DNA of 43,807 bases, from assembly GCA_964632755.1 (NCBI GenBank), contig CAZWDT010000019.1, forward strand, positions 1-43,807, given 5' to 3'. Each line of letters begins with the position of its first letter. Position 1 is the first letter of the stretch. Shown here piece by piece: positions 7,018-16,676 of this stretch. The position numbers were made by a program, and so were the translations under genes. Below the pieces are notes generated by a model, which saw nothing but the letters and a program-made list of their open reading frames with translations, did not search any database and was not told the DNA's origin. This DNA is from JAFGMR01 sp964632755 (GTDB taxonomy: Archaea; Halobacteriota; Methanosarcinia; Methanotrichales; Methanotrichaceae).

Positions 7018-7830
7018 ATGAGGAAGTGCCTATTAGTCATACTGATGGCCCTATTTCTATCGGCGCAAGGGGGCGCCTTGGGCCAGAGCTGCGGAGTTTC
7101 GTGCAACGACCACGTCAATATGGCATTTGCCAATGCATCGGACCTCTACAGCCGAGAGACCGCGCTTGCGAGCTTTACGAAGACGGTTGCTTCCTCTCCC
7201 TCTTGCGGTTGCCAAGACCTGGTCAACGTGGCAGTCCTCAACTCAACAGACCTGTACGGCCAAATTTATGGGCCTAGCACGAGCTCCCGCACGGTGAAGT
7301 TCACCTATGTGGCATCCCTCGACCTCTCCAAGGATGCCGAGCTCGTCTACAACATGACCGATCTAGGAAGCAAGCTTGCCATTATCGAGTATACGATAGA
7401 GGTCACCAACACCGGTGAGGTGAACATAACAGGGATAGAGGTCAACGATACCCTCCTTCATATCTACAGCCTGGGAGATCTGTCGCCCGGTGAGAGCGAG
7501 GCGATCATCCCCAAGCCGCGCTACACCGTGACCACAAGCGATGTCATGCACTGCTGGATCAACAACACCGCAAACGCGACTGGCCAGGATCGATGCTGCG
7601 AGCAGGTCAGCGGGGAAGGGGGCGAGAGCTACCTCATGAACATCGAGGAGCTCGAGACGGTGCTGAAGAGATACTCTGTCTTGATAAGGGAATATGGGCA
7701 GGATATCAGGGTCTCGGGCGGCAATGCCTCCGATTTGGAGATATACGAAGGGATAATTAAGAACCAGTCCTATAGATTGCAGACCTTCGAGGACCTCTTG
7801 CACCAGGCCTGGCCCGATCTGCCCGACTAG
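7018..7830 (+). CDS. Secreted protein with DUF11-like domain and SFEDLL-type C-terminus
   Basis: A 270-residue protein with a clear signal peptide (KCLLVILMALFLSAQGGALG). After it come two copies of a Cys-containing unit: CNDHVNMAFANASDLYSRE and CQDLVNVAVLNSTDLYGQI. A DUF11-like beta domain follows (IEYTIEVTNTGEVNITGIEV, YSLGDLSPGESEAI), then a helical tail (YEGIIKNQSYRLQTFEDLL) matching the SFEDLL repeat of its neighbours. Many N-X-S/T sequons suggest glycosylation. The ATG at 7018 has a GGGGG stretch about seven bases upstream. It is probably part of the cell envelope or sheath. It lies between two leftward genes with related repeats, so it is likely its own transcript. Confidence 0.8.
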   Translation: MRKCLLVILMALFLSAQGGALGQSCGVSCNDHVNMAFANASDLYSRETALASFTKTVASSPSCGCQDLVNVAVLNSTDLYGQIYGPSTSSRTVKFTYVASLDLSKDAELVYNMTDLGSKLAIIEYTIEVTNTGEVNITGIEVNDTLLHIYSLGDLSPGESEAIIPKPRYTVTTSDVMHCWINNTANATGQDRCCEQVSGEGGESYLMNIEELETVLKRYSVLIREYGQDIRVSGGNASDLEIYEGIIKNQSYRLQTFEDLLHQAWPDLPD

Positions 7831-7953
7831 CTTCGATAATAGAGACCTGCCGCCGGAGAGATGCTCTGGCGGCGCCAAATTCCAGCTATTTCTCGAACCT
7901 CTCTTCCCTCGTCCTACCTCCTTTCGTCTGGCCATCCCTTCTATCGAATATCT

Positions 7954-8634
7954 CTAGCAGTTGATCTTCAAGATGGTCTCGAATCCGGAGAGCCTGTTGG
8001 ACTGCTCCTTCAGCAAAGTCTCCAAGGTGGACAGGAGGTCCTGTCTGTCTGCCGAGTCGACAGCGCTATCCATGTTGTCGAGCAGGTAGACGTAGTCTTT
8101 GAGCAGATTGACCTGTCTCTTGAGCAGATCCTCGTAGCTGTACTTGAACTCCCACCGAGCATTATATCCACATGGTCCCGTCTCATTCTTGAAGTCCGCA
8201 TCGCACCATGTATCGATGAGGAGGCCCTCGAAGCTCTCGAAGAGGGAGGTCTCGTTCATCAGAAGCTCGCCGAAGCTCGTGAGGAACATGACCTGGTCAT
8301 CGGGATCGCTGAAGTCCCACTGGGTCTCGTTTCCGAGGAGGTCGGAGAAGCTCTCGTGCAGAGTGGTCTGGTTCCTCAAGAGTTCCTCGAAGCTCGCCAG
8401 GAACGTAACGTTCTCGGTTCCCGTGAAGTTGAAGCGAGAGTCCTTGAGGAAGTCCTCGAAGTCCTGGAGTAAAACCGTCTGGTTCTTGAGCAAGTCCTCG
8501 AAGCTCTCTGTCGCGTTTACCTTATCGTACGTGGCGAGGCCGGCGGGGCAGTAGCTGGCGCTCGCCCCCATCATGCCCATGGTCGCTATTACGGCCAGGA
8601 TCAACCCAGCCCTTGGCAGAATCGACGTACTCAT
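7954..8634 (-). CDS. Secreted SFEDLL-repeat protein
   Basis: A 226-residue protein made of a signal peptide (AGLILAVIATMGMMGASAS) and then almost only helical repeats. They include TESFEDLLKNQTVLLQDFED, LASFEELLRNQTTLHESFSD and LTSFGELLMNETSLFESFEG. Each unit is a pair of short amphipathic helices separated by a variable loop. Sequons (NQT, NET, NFT) sit at the same place in successive units, so glycans may line one face. Four Cys occur, two in WCDADFKNETGPCGY. There is no membrane anchor after the signal. The start ATG has GGTGATAA just upstream and a TATA box at 8682. Function is unknown; an envelope role is inferred. Confidence 0.8.
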   Translation of the reverse strand: MSTSILPRAGLILAVIATMGMMGASASYCPAGLATYDKVNATESFEDLLKNQTVLLQDFEDFLKDSRFNFTGTENVTFLASFEELLRNQTTLHESFSDLLGNETQWDFSDPDDQVMFLTSFGELLMNETSLFESFEGLLIDTWCDADFKNETGPCGYNARWEFKYSYEDLLKRQVNLLKDYVYLLDNMDSAVDSADRQDLLSTLETLLKEQSNRLSGFETILKINC

Positions 8635-8681
8635 TTATTATCACCCGAAGGATTATTTTCCAGTTATGGAAGAACTCCATA

Positions 8682-8693
8682 CTATATAAAATT
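8682..8693 (-). promoter_or_regulatory. TATA box of the leftward SFEDLL-repeat gene
   Basis: Read on the minus strand, ttttatatagt lies about 50 bp before the ATG at 8634, which predicts a leader of some 25 nt carrying GGTGA. Confidence 0.5.
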
Positions 8694-8825
8694 TTCTATT
8701 GATCGATATATGAGTCAATTACTCCTATTATTAGCGTGCAACGTCCTATATTTGTAGAATATTTAAGAATATATATCTTCTAACTGCTAGTATAGCTAGC
8801 AACACTTATTTGAAGAACATACGAA

Positions 8826-8837
8826 ATATTTAAATAG
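8826..8837 (+). promoter_or_regulatory. TATA box of the giant DUF11 gene
   Basis: atatttaaatag lies 34-45 bp before the ATG at 8871. With 8682 it makes the 236-bp gap a divergent promoter pair. Confidence 0.55.
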
Positions 8838-8870
8838 AAAATAGTATACTCTCTACGTATCAACCCTTGG

Positions 8871-11800
8871 ATGGATGGGATCGTTGTGGAAGGTTCACCT
8901 GGTCAAATCGATATGGACGCGGATGGAGGATATCTTGGAGGAGGCTTTCGGCCGCAAACGCCCGCGCGCCAAGTCTTCGGATTGCTGGCAATCCTCCTCT
9001 CGGTAGGCTCTGCCTGCGGCGCACTGACCGTCGGGGTCACAGCTCCGGAATATGTGAATATTTGCGATGAGTACTCCTACTCAGTCGCGATCAGCAACGG
9101 CGGAACACTGGCTGAGAGAGATATACTGGCAAACGTGACGGTCCCCATACTCTTCAACTACCAGGCCGGCTCTACAAGGATCGTCCATCCAGGCGGCACA
9201 TCCGCCCAGGAGCCGGTCTCGATCGGAGGCATTCTCCAGTGGAACCTGTCCGATATCATGGGATCTGCCCTCCAGCCGGGCCAGGGAATCAACCTCACTT
9301 TCAACCTGACCGCTGCGTGCGGCGCCAAGAGCGGCCAGTACCTAAAGGCCGATATCACGAGCAATCGCTCGTCGGTTGCAGCCTACACCAGGGCCAGCAT
9401 CACCGTCTATCGGGGCCTTCTGAAGGTCACAAAGCAGCCAAACGTGATCGAAGCCCCAAAGGGCGACTACGCCAACTGGACGATAGCCATCGAGAACCTG
9501 GGCACAGGCCCCGCCTATAACGTCAGGGTGAACGACACCCTGGAATCCGGGCTGGAGCTGATCGCGATAGACTCCCCTGGCGGGGGCATGAACTGGAGCT
9601 ACGATGAGATACCTGCCAGCGAGTCGCGAACTGTGAACATCAGCACGAGGATAATCGCCTGCAACGACCTCTATAACATAGTCAATGCCTCCTGGGGATG
9701 CGACGGCACGCCCTGCCAGAAGACCTACACCAAGGCGAGCGTCAAGCTCATGGAACGACACCCCTACATGAGCTACTCGTTCGATCCCGATCCGATGCTT
9801 GCCCCCTACTGCGACTCCCTCCGGGTGACCTGCCATATCGTCAACACTGGGGACGGAAACGCCCTCGACTTGAAGCTGGTCCTAGACGGCTTTCCTGCCG
9901 AGTATACCATAACCAACACAACCGGCGGCACCTATCATCCCGGCAATACTACCTTCTATGTGGGGACCATACCCCCCTCAAGCTCCCAGGACCTGGCCTT
10001 CGACTTCTCCCTCCAGGCCGGCCTCTGCAGAGGACCCTCTGGGATCCTCGCGACGAAGCCCTACTTCTACGATGACTGCTTGTTTCAGTGGACGCCGCCA
10101 ACAAAGCTCCTCGGCTATGGATTCAACAGCTCTGGAAAGCCCTCCCTCTCCGCTAGCAAGAGCGGCCCGGGTAGCCTCTACCTGGGCGAGCGGGCACGCT
10201 ACAACCTCTCGGCCATCTACGAGAAGGGCCTATGTCCGCAGGAGAACGTCACTGTGAACATCACCGACTCTTATCCTGCAAATTTCATCATAGTCGATGC
10301 AGGAAACGGCACGGTCAGCGGGAGCAACATCACCTGGGCCGACCAGGTGCTCGATGATGACGTTTCCTGGACCGATATCATAACCTTGGAGGCATCATCT
10401 GATCCCTGCGACTGCGGCACATCGCAGACCAACGCCCTCTCCGTGGAGAACTTGACGGATTGCTGCGGCTGCGAACTGGGAGGCAGCTCTTCTACGACGA
10501 TCCTCGTGAAGTGCTACAACGGGACGGTATTCAACTCCTCTAAATCTTACTCCCCAGCGCCTCAGCAGAACTGCGAGAACCTGACCTACACCACCACCTA
10601 CCGCTTCAATGAGACTGGAACCTTGACCTGGGCGGATATCGACTTCAAAGAGGCTGGAAACAACAGCCAGACATTTCCCGGAGGCTTGCTTCAGGGGGAA
10701 GCCGCGTTCACGGTGAACGATACCTGCTCCGCAAACGAGACCCTCACCCTGGGGGTTGCCCTGAACTTGGGATTCTTGGAGGCTGGCTGCGGCCCGTTGA
10801 GCGACGGCGATATCCTGAACGTGAGCTACACCCTCTACCAGAACGATCCAGGCTCCTTCGAGGACTGGTCCTACCTCTGCATAAGCGGGTCGCCTGCCGA
10901 GTGCAGCGGAAAGCCCTGCTACCAGGAGGCTGCAGCGGTCAGCGTGGGCCGCTCCGATTGGAGCCTGGACATGACCCTCTCCAACAAGATGGAGTCATGC
11001 GGCGTCTACAACTTTACACTGGAGCTATCGAAGAACGGCCCCTGGAACGGCTCGCGGATGAACATCACCTACGACGAGGCCGACTTCAAGTACATAGGTC
11101 CCGCCATCATCTCGGGGATCGTCAACAGCACAGGCCCGGTCGCCTCCTTTGAGCCGGAGCCCGACGGTGACAACATGACCTGGTCCCTGGGCGACGACGT
11201 GAGCAGCGGAGGGACGATCGCCTTCCCTGTCGAGAAGAGCTGCATCCAGGATAAGCAGGTGAACGCATGGCTCGAGTACGTGGACAACTGCGACAACCCG
11301 CTCGATGACGAATACCATGGCGCTCCCCTGCTACTGGATCAAGCGCTCATAACAATTAGCAAGAATCCAGAGGTGATCTTCGCCCTCACGAAGAACGCAA
11401 GCTGGAAGATATACATCTACAACTCAGGCTCGGGCACGGCCTACAACACTATCGTGGACGACCTCCTGGACGACGACCTCCTCTATCACGATTCCAAGAT
11501 CCGGGGCGTGGACGACCCGGCCAACACAACCGTCTCGGGCCAGAACGTCACATGGACCCTTGGTGACTTGGCCCCCCAGGAGGTTGTATTTATCGAGCTC
11601 AACGCCACCCTGGACGGCTGCTACAACCTCAACAACTACGTAAACGCGAGCTGGGGATGCGGCGGAAAGCCCTGCGATACAGTAAATGACAGCTCCCGAG
11701 TGGAGCTATTGAACTCGGAGCTGCAGGTTGTGCGCCACGAGGCAGAGCTCGTGGACGAGTGCGACATTGCGAGCAACTTCTCCCTTGAGGTATGGAATGT

Positions 11801-14800
11801 CGGGCCCACATGCGTTTACAACGTCACCATCTCCGAGCTTCTGCCGGCAGGGCTCCAATATATACCGGGCTCATCTGTCGTGACAGGGGTCACGCCTACA
11901 GGCGTAGATTTGGGCGGAAACCCTCTTATCTGGTACTTCAATAATTCAGAGGGATGCGCCAAGGATGCCAGGGTCAGGATAGACTTCAAGGCCAACATGT
12001 CAGGGCCCTGCAGCTTCATAAACGGCACCTCTCTGGCAAGGGTCAACTACACCACTCCGTGCGGAGCCTACGGACTGGAGTCCCAAAGGGGTGCGGTCAC
12101 CTTGCTGGGTGAATCCAATATATCCCTTATCAAATCCCCCAACTTCGAAAGGCCCCGTAAGGACAGCATAATCAACTGGACGATCACCCTTTACAACGAT
12201 GGTGATTCCACTGCCAGGAACATAACCCTGGAGGATCTGCTGCCCACCAACACCAATTACTACCCCACAGAGACCTCTCCCCTTCCATCGAGCGGTGACG
12301 GCAATGCCAGTAACCCGCTTCACTGGGATATTGCGGATATGTCTGTGGGCACCACAATCAACATAACCGTTGCCGCCAAGGTCACTCTTAGCACATACGT
12401 CGACACTTACAACAATGCAACCGTCTACTGGGGCTGCTGCCCTTGGCAGTTAGCATTTGTATCCACAGCTATGCGCACCCGCCCAGAGGTTACACTAGCC
12501 AAGTCCTCTGGCTATATCGATACATGCGGCGGCAGCTACACGATAACTATGAGCAATATCGGAAGCAGGGCCTTCACCCAAGAGATCAAGGACGTCTTGC
12601 CACAGGGCTTCATCTACGAGACCGGCTCAGCCGTGATTGCCACGAACAACGCCACCCACGAGCCCTTCCTGGTCGACGAGCCCGTCTTCGACGCGGCAAA
12701 CAGGTCCCTCATCTGGAACTCGACCAACATAGACATACTATGGCGAGATGAGACGATCACCTTAGCATTCAACACGACGAACTGCCAGGACTGCTGCAAT
12801 CAGACCATCATCCCCAACTCCAACGAGGTATTCTACAACTTCACCGACCGATCGCACAACACATACAATCTGAGCGACACGCTCGCTGTAAGCCCGAAGA
12901 TCGCAATCCTCAACGTGACAAAGGAGCCATTCACGCAGACGGTGACGAATCCCGCAAGATGGACGATTGCGCTTACTAATCCCGGAAGCGGAACCGGCTA
13001 TAACGTATCTGTGATGGATGTCCTCGACGAGGGCTTTACTTCCATCACGACCGACGGCGCAGTACACAACGACTACCCCCTGTCCGGCTGGACCACTATC
13101 AACTGGACGGGCATAACGCTGAACGCGGGAGCCACCTGGTCGAGGGATCTGGAGGCCTATGCCAACTCGACTGGAAACCTCACAAACAACGTCTACGCAT
13201 GGGGAACTTGCGACGATGGATGCATCTACAGCCAGGACAGCGATGCTGCCTACACAGCTCGCCTCTACGTGACGAAAGAGGACGACTCCACATTGACGAT
13301 AGGCGAGTGGGCGAACTTCACCCTCACCGCGGAGTTCTGGGGAATCGGGGAGAGCTACAACCTGACGGAGATGAACGACCCCCTGCCAACGGGCCTCAGA
13401 TACGAGAGCTGGCAGTGCTTCCAGGATACGGCCGGGACCTGCGGAACGTTCACCGAGGTATCGAACGACCTCACATGGGATCTAGGCAACTTCACCGGCC
13501 CTCGGGTGATCGTGATCAACCTATCCACGATCGTTGAGGACGTCATAACCAACCAGGACGGCGTCGTTCTGGAGAACAGGGTTGATGTCACCCATCAGGA
13601 CCGGGATGGCCATCCCTTCCTGGCCTCGGATCAGGCGAACGTCTCCATGGTGGAGCCTGACCTAAGGATCGAGAAGGCGGTCAACGCAAGCGGAGTCGAG
13701 GTGGGCGACACGTTGCGATACAACGTCACAGTTGACCACACCGCAGACAGCGGCTCTACAGCCTACGACCTAAACGTGACCGACATCGCCCCTGCCGGCC
13801 TGACATTGACATCGGCCGGATCGAATCCACCTGCTGACGCAACCCAGATAGACGGCCGACGGGTGACCTGGCTCTATGAGAACCTATCCCTGGCCGACGC
13901 TCTTCAGCTCTCATATAACGCGACAGTCGACCCAGGCGCCCTGGCGAACCTGACGATCCTGAACAACGCGACGGTGCTCTGGAACAGCACTGCAGAGCCC
14001 AATTCGGAGACCAGATACGGGGGATGGACGAGCCTCGACGATTACAACCGCGATATCCAGGTTGCATCAAACTACTCCGACAATGCGACGATCTCAAAGC
14101 TGCCGGACCAGCCGAGGAACAGCTCTATCGGATATCCGGTGAACTACTCAATCATCGTGGACATGGCTAGGGTTACCTTCTTCGATATCTGGGTGAACGA
14201 CACACTGCCCCAGGGCCTGATCTACGAGAACGCTACGTTGAACGTGAGCGGAGCTGTTTCATCGATCCTTGGAATCGAGGTCAGCTCGCCCAACGATGGA
14301 ACCGTTCCTGTGAACGTCAACTGGCACATTGGTGACGTCAACAACTCGGCAAACGAGGACCTGGTCATAGAGTTCAATGCAACGGTTGCCGGTACGGCGA
14401 TCAATCGGCTCGGGATCATACTCGATCCAAACGACGCTCTGCTGCGCTACAAGGACGCATACGGCAATCCCTATAGCATAAGCGATTCATCAAGCGTGAT
14501 GCACCTGCCCGCAATAGACGTGAACAAGACTGTCAGCTATCCTCCCGAGTATCCAAACGAGAACTTGACCTTCTCGATCAACGTGACCAACACCGGCAAC
14601 GTCTCGCTCGACCCGATAGTCGTCTGGGACCTCCTTCCCTTAGGATTGGAGTACGTAAGCTCGAATCCATCGGGCGTGCATTACAACCGCTACGTGAACT
14701 GGACGGTAGCTGGCCCCCTCCTGCCTGGGGAGACGACGACCCTGGAGCTCGTAGCCAGGCTCGACGGGACGGACTACGGCGCGCTCGTCAACTATGTGAA

Positions 14801-15131
14801 TGCAACGGGCGTTCCCTACGACGTCGAGAACGTGACCGACGACGACTATGCGACCGTTAGAGCAGTCAACTCGTCGATCGAGATACAGAAGGACGCGGAC
14901 GTCGCAGAGGCTCACCCGAACCAGCTTGTCAACTTCACAATAAGGGTGACGAACACAGGCGACGTCGTTCAGCGGACAGTGAGGGTCGTCGACATCCTGC
15001 CCGCAGGGATGGATTACGTCTCCCACAATGGGACTGCCACGATTTCAGGGAACATGATTACGTGGGAGAACGCAGGCCCCCTGGGGCCTGGGAACTCCAC
15101 GTATCTCAGGGTGACGGGCCGGGCGAAGTAA
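8871..15131 (+). CDS. Giant secreted DUF11-repeat surface protein
   Basis: A 2086-residue protein. A signal or anchor segment lies at about residues 33-50 (VFGLLAILLSVGSACGA). The rest is a chain of immunoglobulin-like DUF11 domains, each marked by a sentence such as NWTIAIENLGTGPAYNVRVN, then NDTLESGLELI and a GP-L-PG-segment; I estimate about 15. Several domains end in a Cys-rich strand, NASWGCDGTPCQ or NASWGCGGKPCD, a variant not general to DUF11. Sequons are dense, which fits a glycosylated archaeal envelope. The last two domains are closest to the standard type. The protein stops right after a domain, with no C-terminal transmembrane helix or sorting motif. The ATG at 8871 is 30-odd bases after a TATA box; ATG 8913 is an alternative. 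A role in sheath or adhesion is inferred. Confidence 0.9.
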   Translation: MDGIVVEGSPGQIDMDADGGYLGGGFRPQTPARQVFGLLAILLSVGSACGALTVGVTAPEYVNICDEYSYSVAISNGGTLAERDILANVTVPILFNYQAGSTRIVHPGGTSAQEPVSIGGILQWNLSDIMGSALQPGQGINLTFNLTAACGAKSGQYLKADITSNRSSVAAYTRASITVYRGLLKVTKQPNVIEAPKGDYANWTIAIENLGTGPAYNVRVNDTLESGLELIAIDSPGGGMNWSYDEIPASESRTVNISTRIIACNDLYNIVNASWGCDGTPCQKTYTKASVKLMERHPYMSYSFDPDPMLAPYCDSLRVTCHIVNTGDGNALDLKLVLDGFPAEYTITNTTGGTYHPGNTTFYVGTIPPSSSQDLAFDFSLQAGLCRGPSGILATKPYFYDDCLFQWTPPTKLLGYGFNSSGKPSLSASKSGPGSLYLGERARYNLSAIYEKGLCPQENVTVNITDSYPANFIIVDAGNGTVSGSNITWADQVLDDDVSWTDIITLEASSDPCDCGTSQTNALSVENLTDCCGCELGGSSSTTILVKCYNGTVFNSSKSYSPAPQQNCENLTYTTTYRFNETGTLTWADIDFKEAGNNSQTFPGGLLQGEAAFTVNDTCSANETLTLGVALNLGFLEAGCGPLSDGDILNVSYTLYQNDPGSFEDWSYLCISGSPAECSGKPCYQEAAAVSVGRSDWSLDMTLSNKMESCGVYNFTLELSKNGPWNGSRMNITYDEADFKYIGPAIISGIVNSTGPVASFEPEPDGDNMTWSLGDDVSSGGTIAFPVEKSCIQDKQVNAWLEYVDNCDNPLDDEYHGAPLLLDQALITISKNPEVIFALTKNASWKIYIYNSGSGTAYNTIVDDLLDDDLLYHDSKIRGVDDPANTTVSGQNVTWTLGDLAPQEVVFIELNATLDGCYNLNNYVNASWGCGGKPCDTVNDSSRVELLNSELQVVRHEAELVDECDIASNFSLEVWNVGPTCVYNVTISELLPAGLQYIPGSSVVTGVTPTGVDLGGNPLIWYFNNSEGCAKDARVRIDFKANMSGPCSFINGTSLARVNYTTPCGAYGLESQRGAVTLLGESNISLIKSPNFERPRKDSIINWTITLYNDGDSTARNITLEDLLPTNTNYYPTETSPLPSSGDGNASNPLHWDIADMSVGTTINITVAAKVTLSTYVDTYNNATVYWGCCPWQLAFVSTAMRTRPEVTLAKSSGYIDTCGGSYTITMSNIGSRAFTQEIKDVLPQGFIYETGSAVIATNNATHEPFLVDEPVFDAANRSLIWNSTNIDILWRDETITLAFNTTNCQDCCNQTIIPNSNEVFYNFTDRSHNTYNLSDTLAVSPKIAILNVTKEPFTQTVTNPARWTIALTNPGSGTGYNVSVMDVLDEGFTSITTDGAVHNDYPLSGWTTINWTGITLNAGATWSRDLEAYANSTGNLTNNVYAWGTCDDGCIYSQDSDAAYTARLYVTKEDDSTLTIGEWANFTLTAEFWGIGESYNLTEMNDPLPTGLRYESWQCFQDTAGTCGTFTEVSNDLTWDLGNFTGPRVIVINLSTIVEDVITNQDGVVLENRVDVTHQDRDGHPFLASDQANVSMVEPDLRIEKAVNASGVEVGDTLRYNVTVDHTADSGSTAYDLNVTDIAPAGLTLTSAGSNPPADATQIDGRRVTWLYENLSLADALQLSYNATVDPGALANLTILNNATVLWNSTAEPNSETRYGGWTSLDDYNRDIQVASNYSDNATISKLPDQPRNSSIGYPVNYSIIVDMARVTFFDIWVNDTLPQGLIYENATLNVSGAVSSILGIEVSSPNDGTVPVNVNWHIGDVNNSANEDLVIEFNATVAGTAINRLGIILDPNDALLRYKDAYGNPYSISDSSSVMHLPAIDVNKTVSYPPEYPNENLTFSINVTNTGNVSLDPIVVWDLLPLGLEYVSSNPSGVHYNRYVNWTVAGPLLPGETTTLELVARLDGTDYGALVNYVNATGVPYDVENVTDDDYATVRAVNSSIEIQKDADVAEAHPNQLVNFTIRVTNTGDVVQRTVRVVDILPAGMDYVSHNGTATISGNMITWENAGPLGPGNSTYLRVTGRAK

Positions 15132-15144
15132 GGGGCGGACGAGG

Positions 15145-15173
15145 TAGAGAATCCCCCTTCGAAGGGGATCTCA
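15145..15173 (+). terminator. Hairpin terminator after the giant DUF11 gene
   Basis: agagaatcccc and ggggatctc form a stem around cttcgaa, followed by a pyrimidine-rich accttttctatctcttct. It lies 14 bp after the stop. Confidence 0.65.
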
Positions 15174-15429
15174 CCTTTTCTATCTCTTCTAACTTCAACC
15201 GCGAATGAACGCTAATGAACGCGAATACTTTTATATACCTCTCATTGGGGCCTGGGAATGACGAATAAGGTTGTAATCCAACCATTCTTGCCTCTACAAA
15301 TTCGCTGAAGGACGCGATATATATTTATATGAAGCATAACAAACAATGAACGTGCTCAATATATCAACAATTCAATTCAGGTAGACCACCTGCACGATTT
15401 GGGGATCGTTACCCTTAAATACAATGTAT

Positions 15430-15461
15430 CATCAAGGACATTGATGTATGAATTAGTACAT
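15430..15461 (+). promoter_or_regulatory. Operator-like dyads before trpB
   Basis: Two overlapping inverted repeats: CATCAA-5-TTGATG (15430-15446) and ATGTA-8-TACAT (15444-15461). They lie between the TATA-like ccttaaatac (about 15412) and the trpB ribosome site. This is the place for a repressor. Archaeal TrpY-type regulators are known to bind TGTACA-like boxes; the second dyad is only similar, so the regulator is not identified. Confidence 0.5.
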
Positions 15462-15473
15462 TAAGGTGATAAG

Positions 15474-16676
15474 TTGATAACCTCTTACAAGATGGGCGAT
15501 CAGGGCTCCCGTTTCGGAGCTTATGGCGGCCTCTATGTTCCCGAGACCCTGGTCCAGCCGTTGTCAGAGCTGGCCCGGGCCTACATGGAGCTTAAAGGCG
15601 ATGCCTCCTTCGTAGCGGAGCTGCAGCAGCTCTCCTCCCGTTTCGCAGGAAGGCCGACTCCCCTCTACCTCGCAAAGAACCTCTCCAGGGAGCTTGGCCG
15701 CAGGATTTACCTGAAGAGGGAGGACCTGGTTCACGGCGGAGCACACAAGCTGAACAACACCCTGGGGCAGGCCCTTGTGGCAAAGAGGATGGGAAAGACT
15801 AGGCTGATTGCCGAGACGGGTGCTGGCCAGCACGGCGTTGCAACCGCAATCGTCGGCGCAAACCTGGGGTTCGAGACCCAGGTCTACATGGGGGAGGTGG
15901 ACATCGAGCGCCAGAAGATGAACGTCTTCAGAATGGAGCTCTTGGGCGCAGAGGTAATCCCTGTGCGCTCGGGCTCCAGAACGCTCAAAGACGCCATCAA
16001 CGAGGCGATGCGGGACTGGGCGGCAAGTTACGAGGAGACACACTACCTGCTCGGCACCGTGGCCGGGCCCCACCCCTTCCCGTCGATGGTGAGGGAGTTC
16101 CAGAGCGTGATAGGACGGGAGGCAAGGGCCCAGGTGCTCGATGCCGAAGGCCGCCTTCCAGACTCGATTGTGGCATGCGTCGGAGGAGGGAGCAATGCGA
16201 TGGGCATCTTTGCCTCGTTCATCGGGGACGATGTTATGCTTCTAGCGGTTGAGGCCGGAGGCCGCGGCCTGACGGCAGGACCCAAGATCGCCGATCACGG
16301 GGCCTGCCTCGGATACGGCGAGGCTGGAGTTCTCCATGGGGCGATGACCAAGATCCTTCAGGATCCCTACGGCCAGATACTCGAGTCCTACTCGATTGCA
16401 GCTGGCCTTGACTATCCAGGCGTCGGGCCCGAGCTCGCATTCCTGGCCGAGAAGGGCCGCGTGATCCCGAAGACCGCCGACGACAGGACAGCTATTGCAG
16501 GATTCAAGCATCTCTCAAGGACCGAGGGGATAATCCCTGCGCTTGAGTCGGCGCACGCCATCGGCTATGCGGTCGAGAATCCTGAGACGCTTGGCGATCT
16601 TTGCATAATCAACGTCTCAGGTCGTGGCGACAAGGACCTGCAAGCGGTGATGGAGTTCGAGGAGGGGGTCAATTGA
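15474..16676 (+). CDS. trpB: Tryptophan synthase beta subunit
   Basis: A 400-residue PLP enzyme that joins indole and serine to tryptophan. The Schiff-base lysine is Lys92 in HGGAHKLNNTLGQAL, the catalytic Glu is Glu114 in AETGAGQH, and the phosphate loop is GGGSNAMG (238-245). Length and motifs are those of the standard TrpB1 type that works with TrpA, not the longer TrpB2. I chose the TTG at 15474 because AGGTGAT stands just before it; ATG 15492 is possible. The stop overlaps the trpA start (TTGA). Other trp genes are not in the window, so trpBA is a separate unit with its own dyad-bearing promoter. Confidence 0.97.
   Translation: MITSYKMGDQGSRFGAYGGLYVPETLVQPLSELARAYMELKGDASFVAELQQLSSRFAGRPTPLYLAKNLSRELGRRIYLKREDLVHGGAHKLNNTLGQALVAKRMGKTRLIAETGAGQHGVATAIVGANLGFETQVYMGEVDIERQKMNVFRMELLGAEVIPVRSGSRTLKDAINEAMRDWAASYEETHYLLGTVAGPHPFPSMVREFQSVIGREARAQVLDAEGRLPDSIVACVGGGSNAMGIFASFIGDDVMLLAVEAGGRGLTAGPKIADHGACLGYGEAGVLHGAMTKILQDPYGQILESYSIAAGLDYPGVGPELAFLAEKGRVIPKTADDRTAIAGFKHLSRTEGIIPALESAHAIGYAVENPETLGDLCIINVSGRGDKDLQAVMEFEEGVN

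Larger units (their letters stand above)
15132..15473. other. 342-bp gap: terminator, short repeats and trp promoter
   Basis: No gene. It holds the terminator hairpin of the DUF11 gene, a short direct repeat (gaatgaacgctaatgaacgc near 15203-15222), AT-rich TATA-like runs near 15230 and 15320, and the trpB promoter with two dyads just before the start. Confidence 0.6.
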
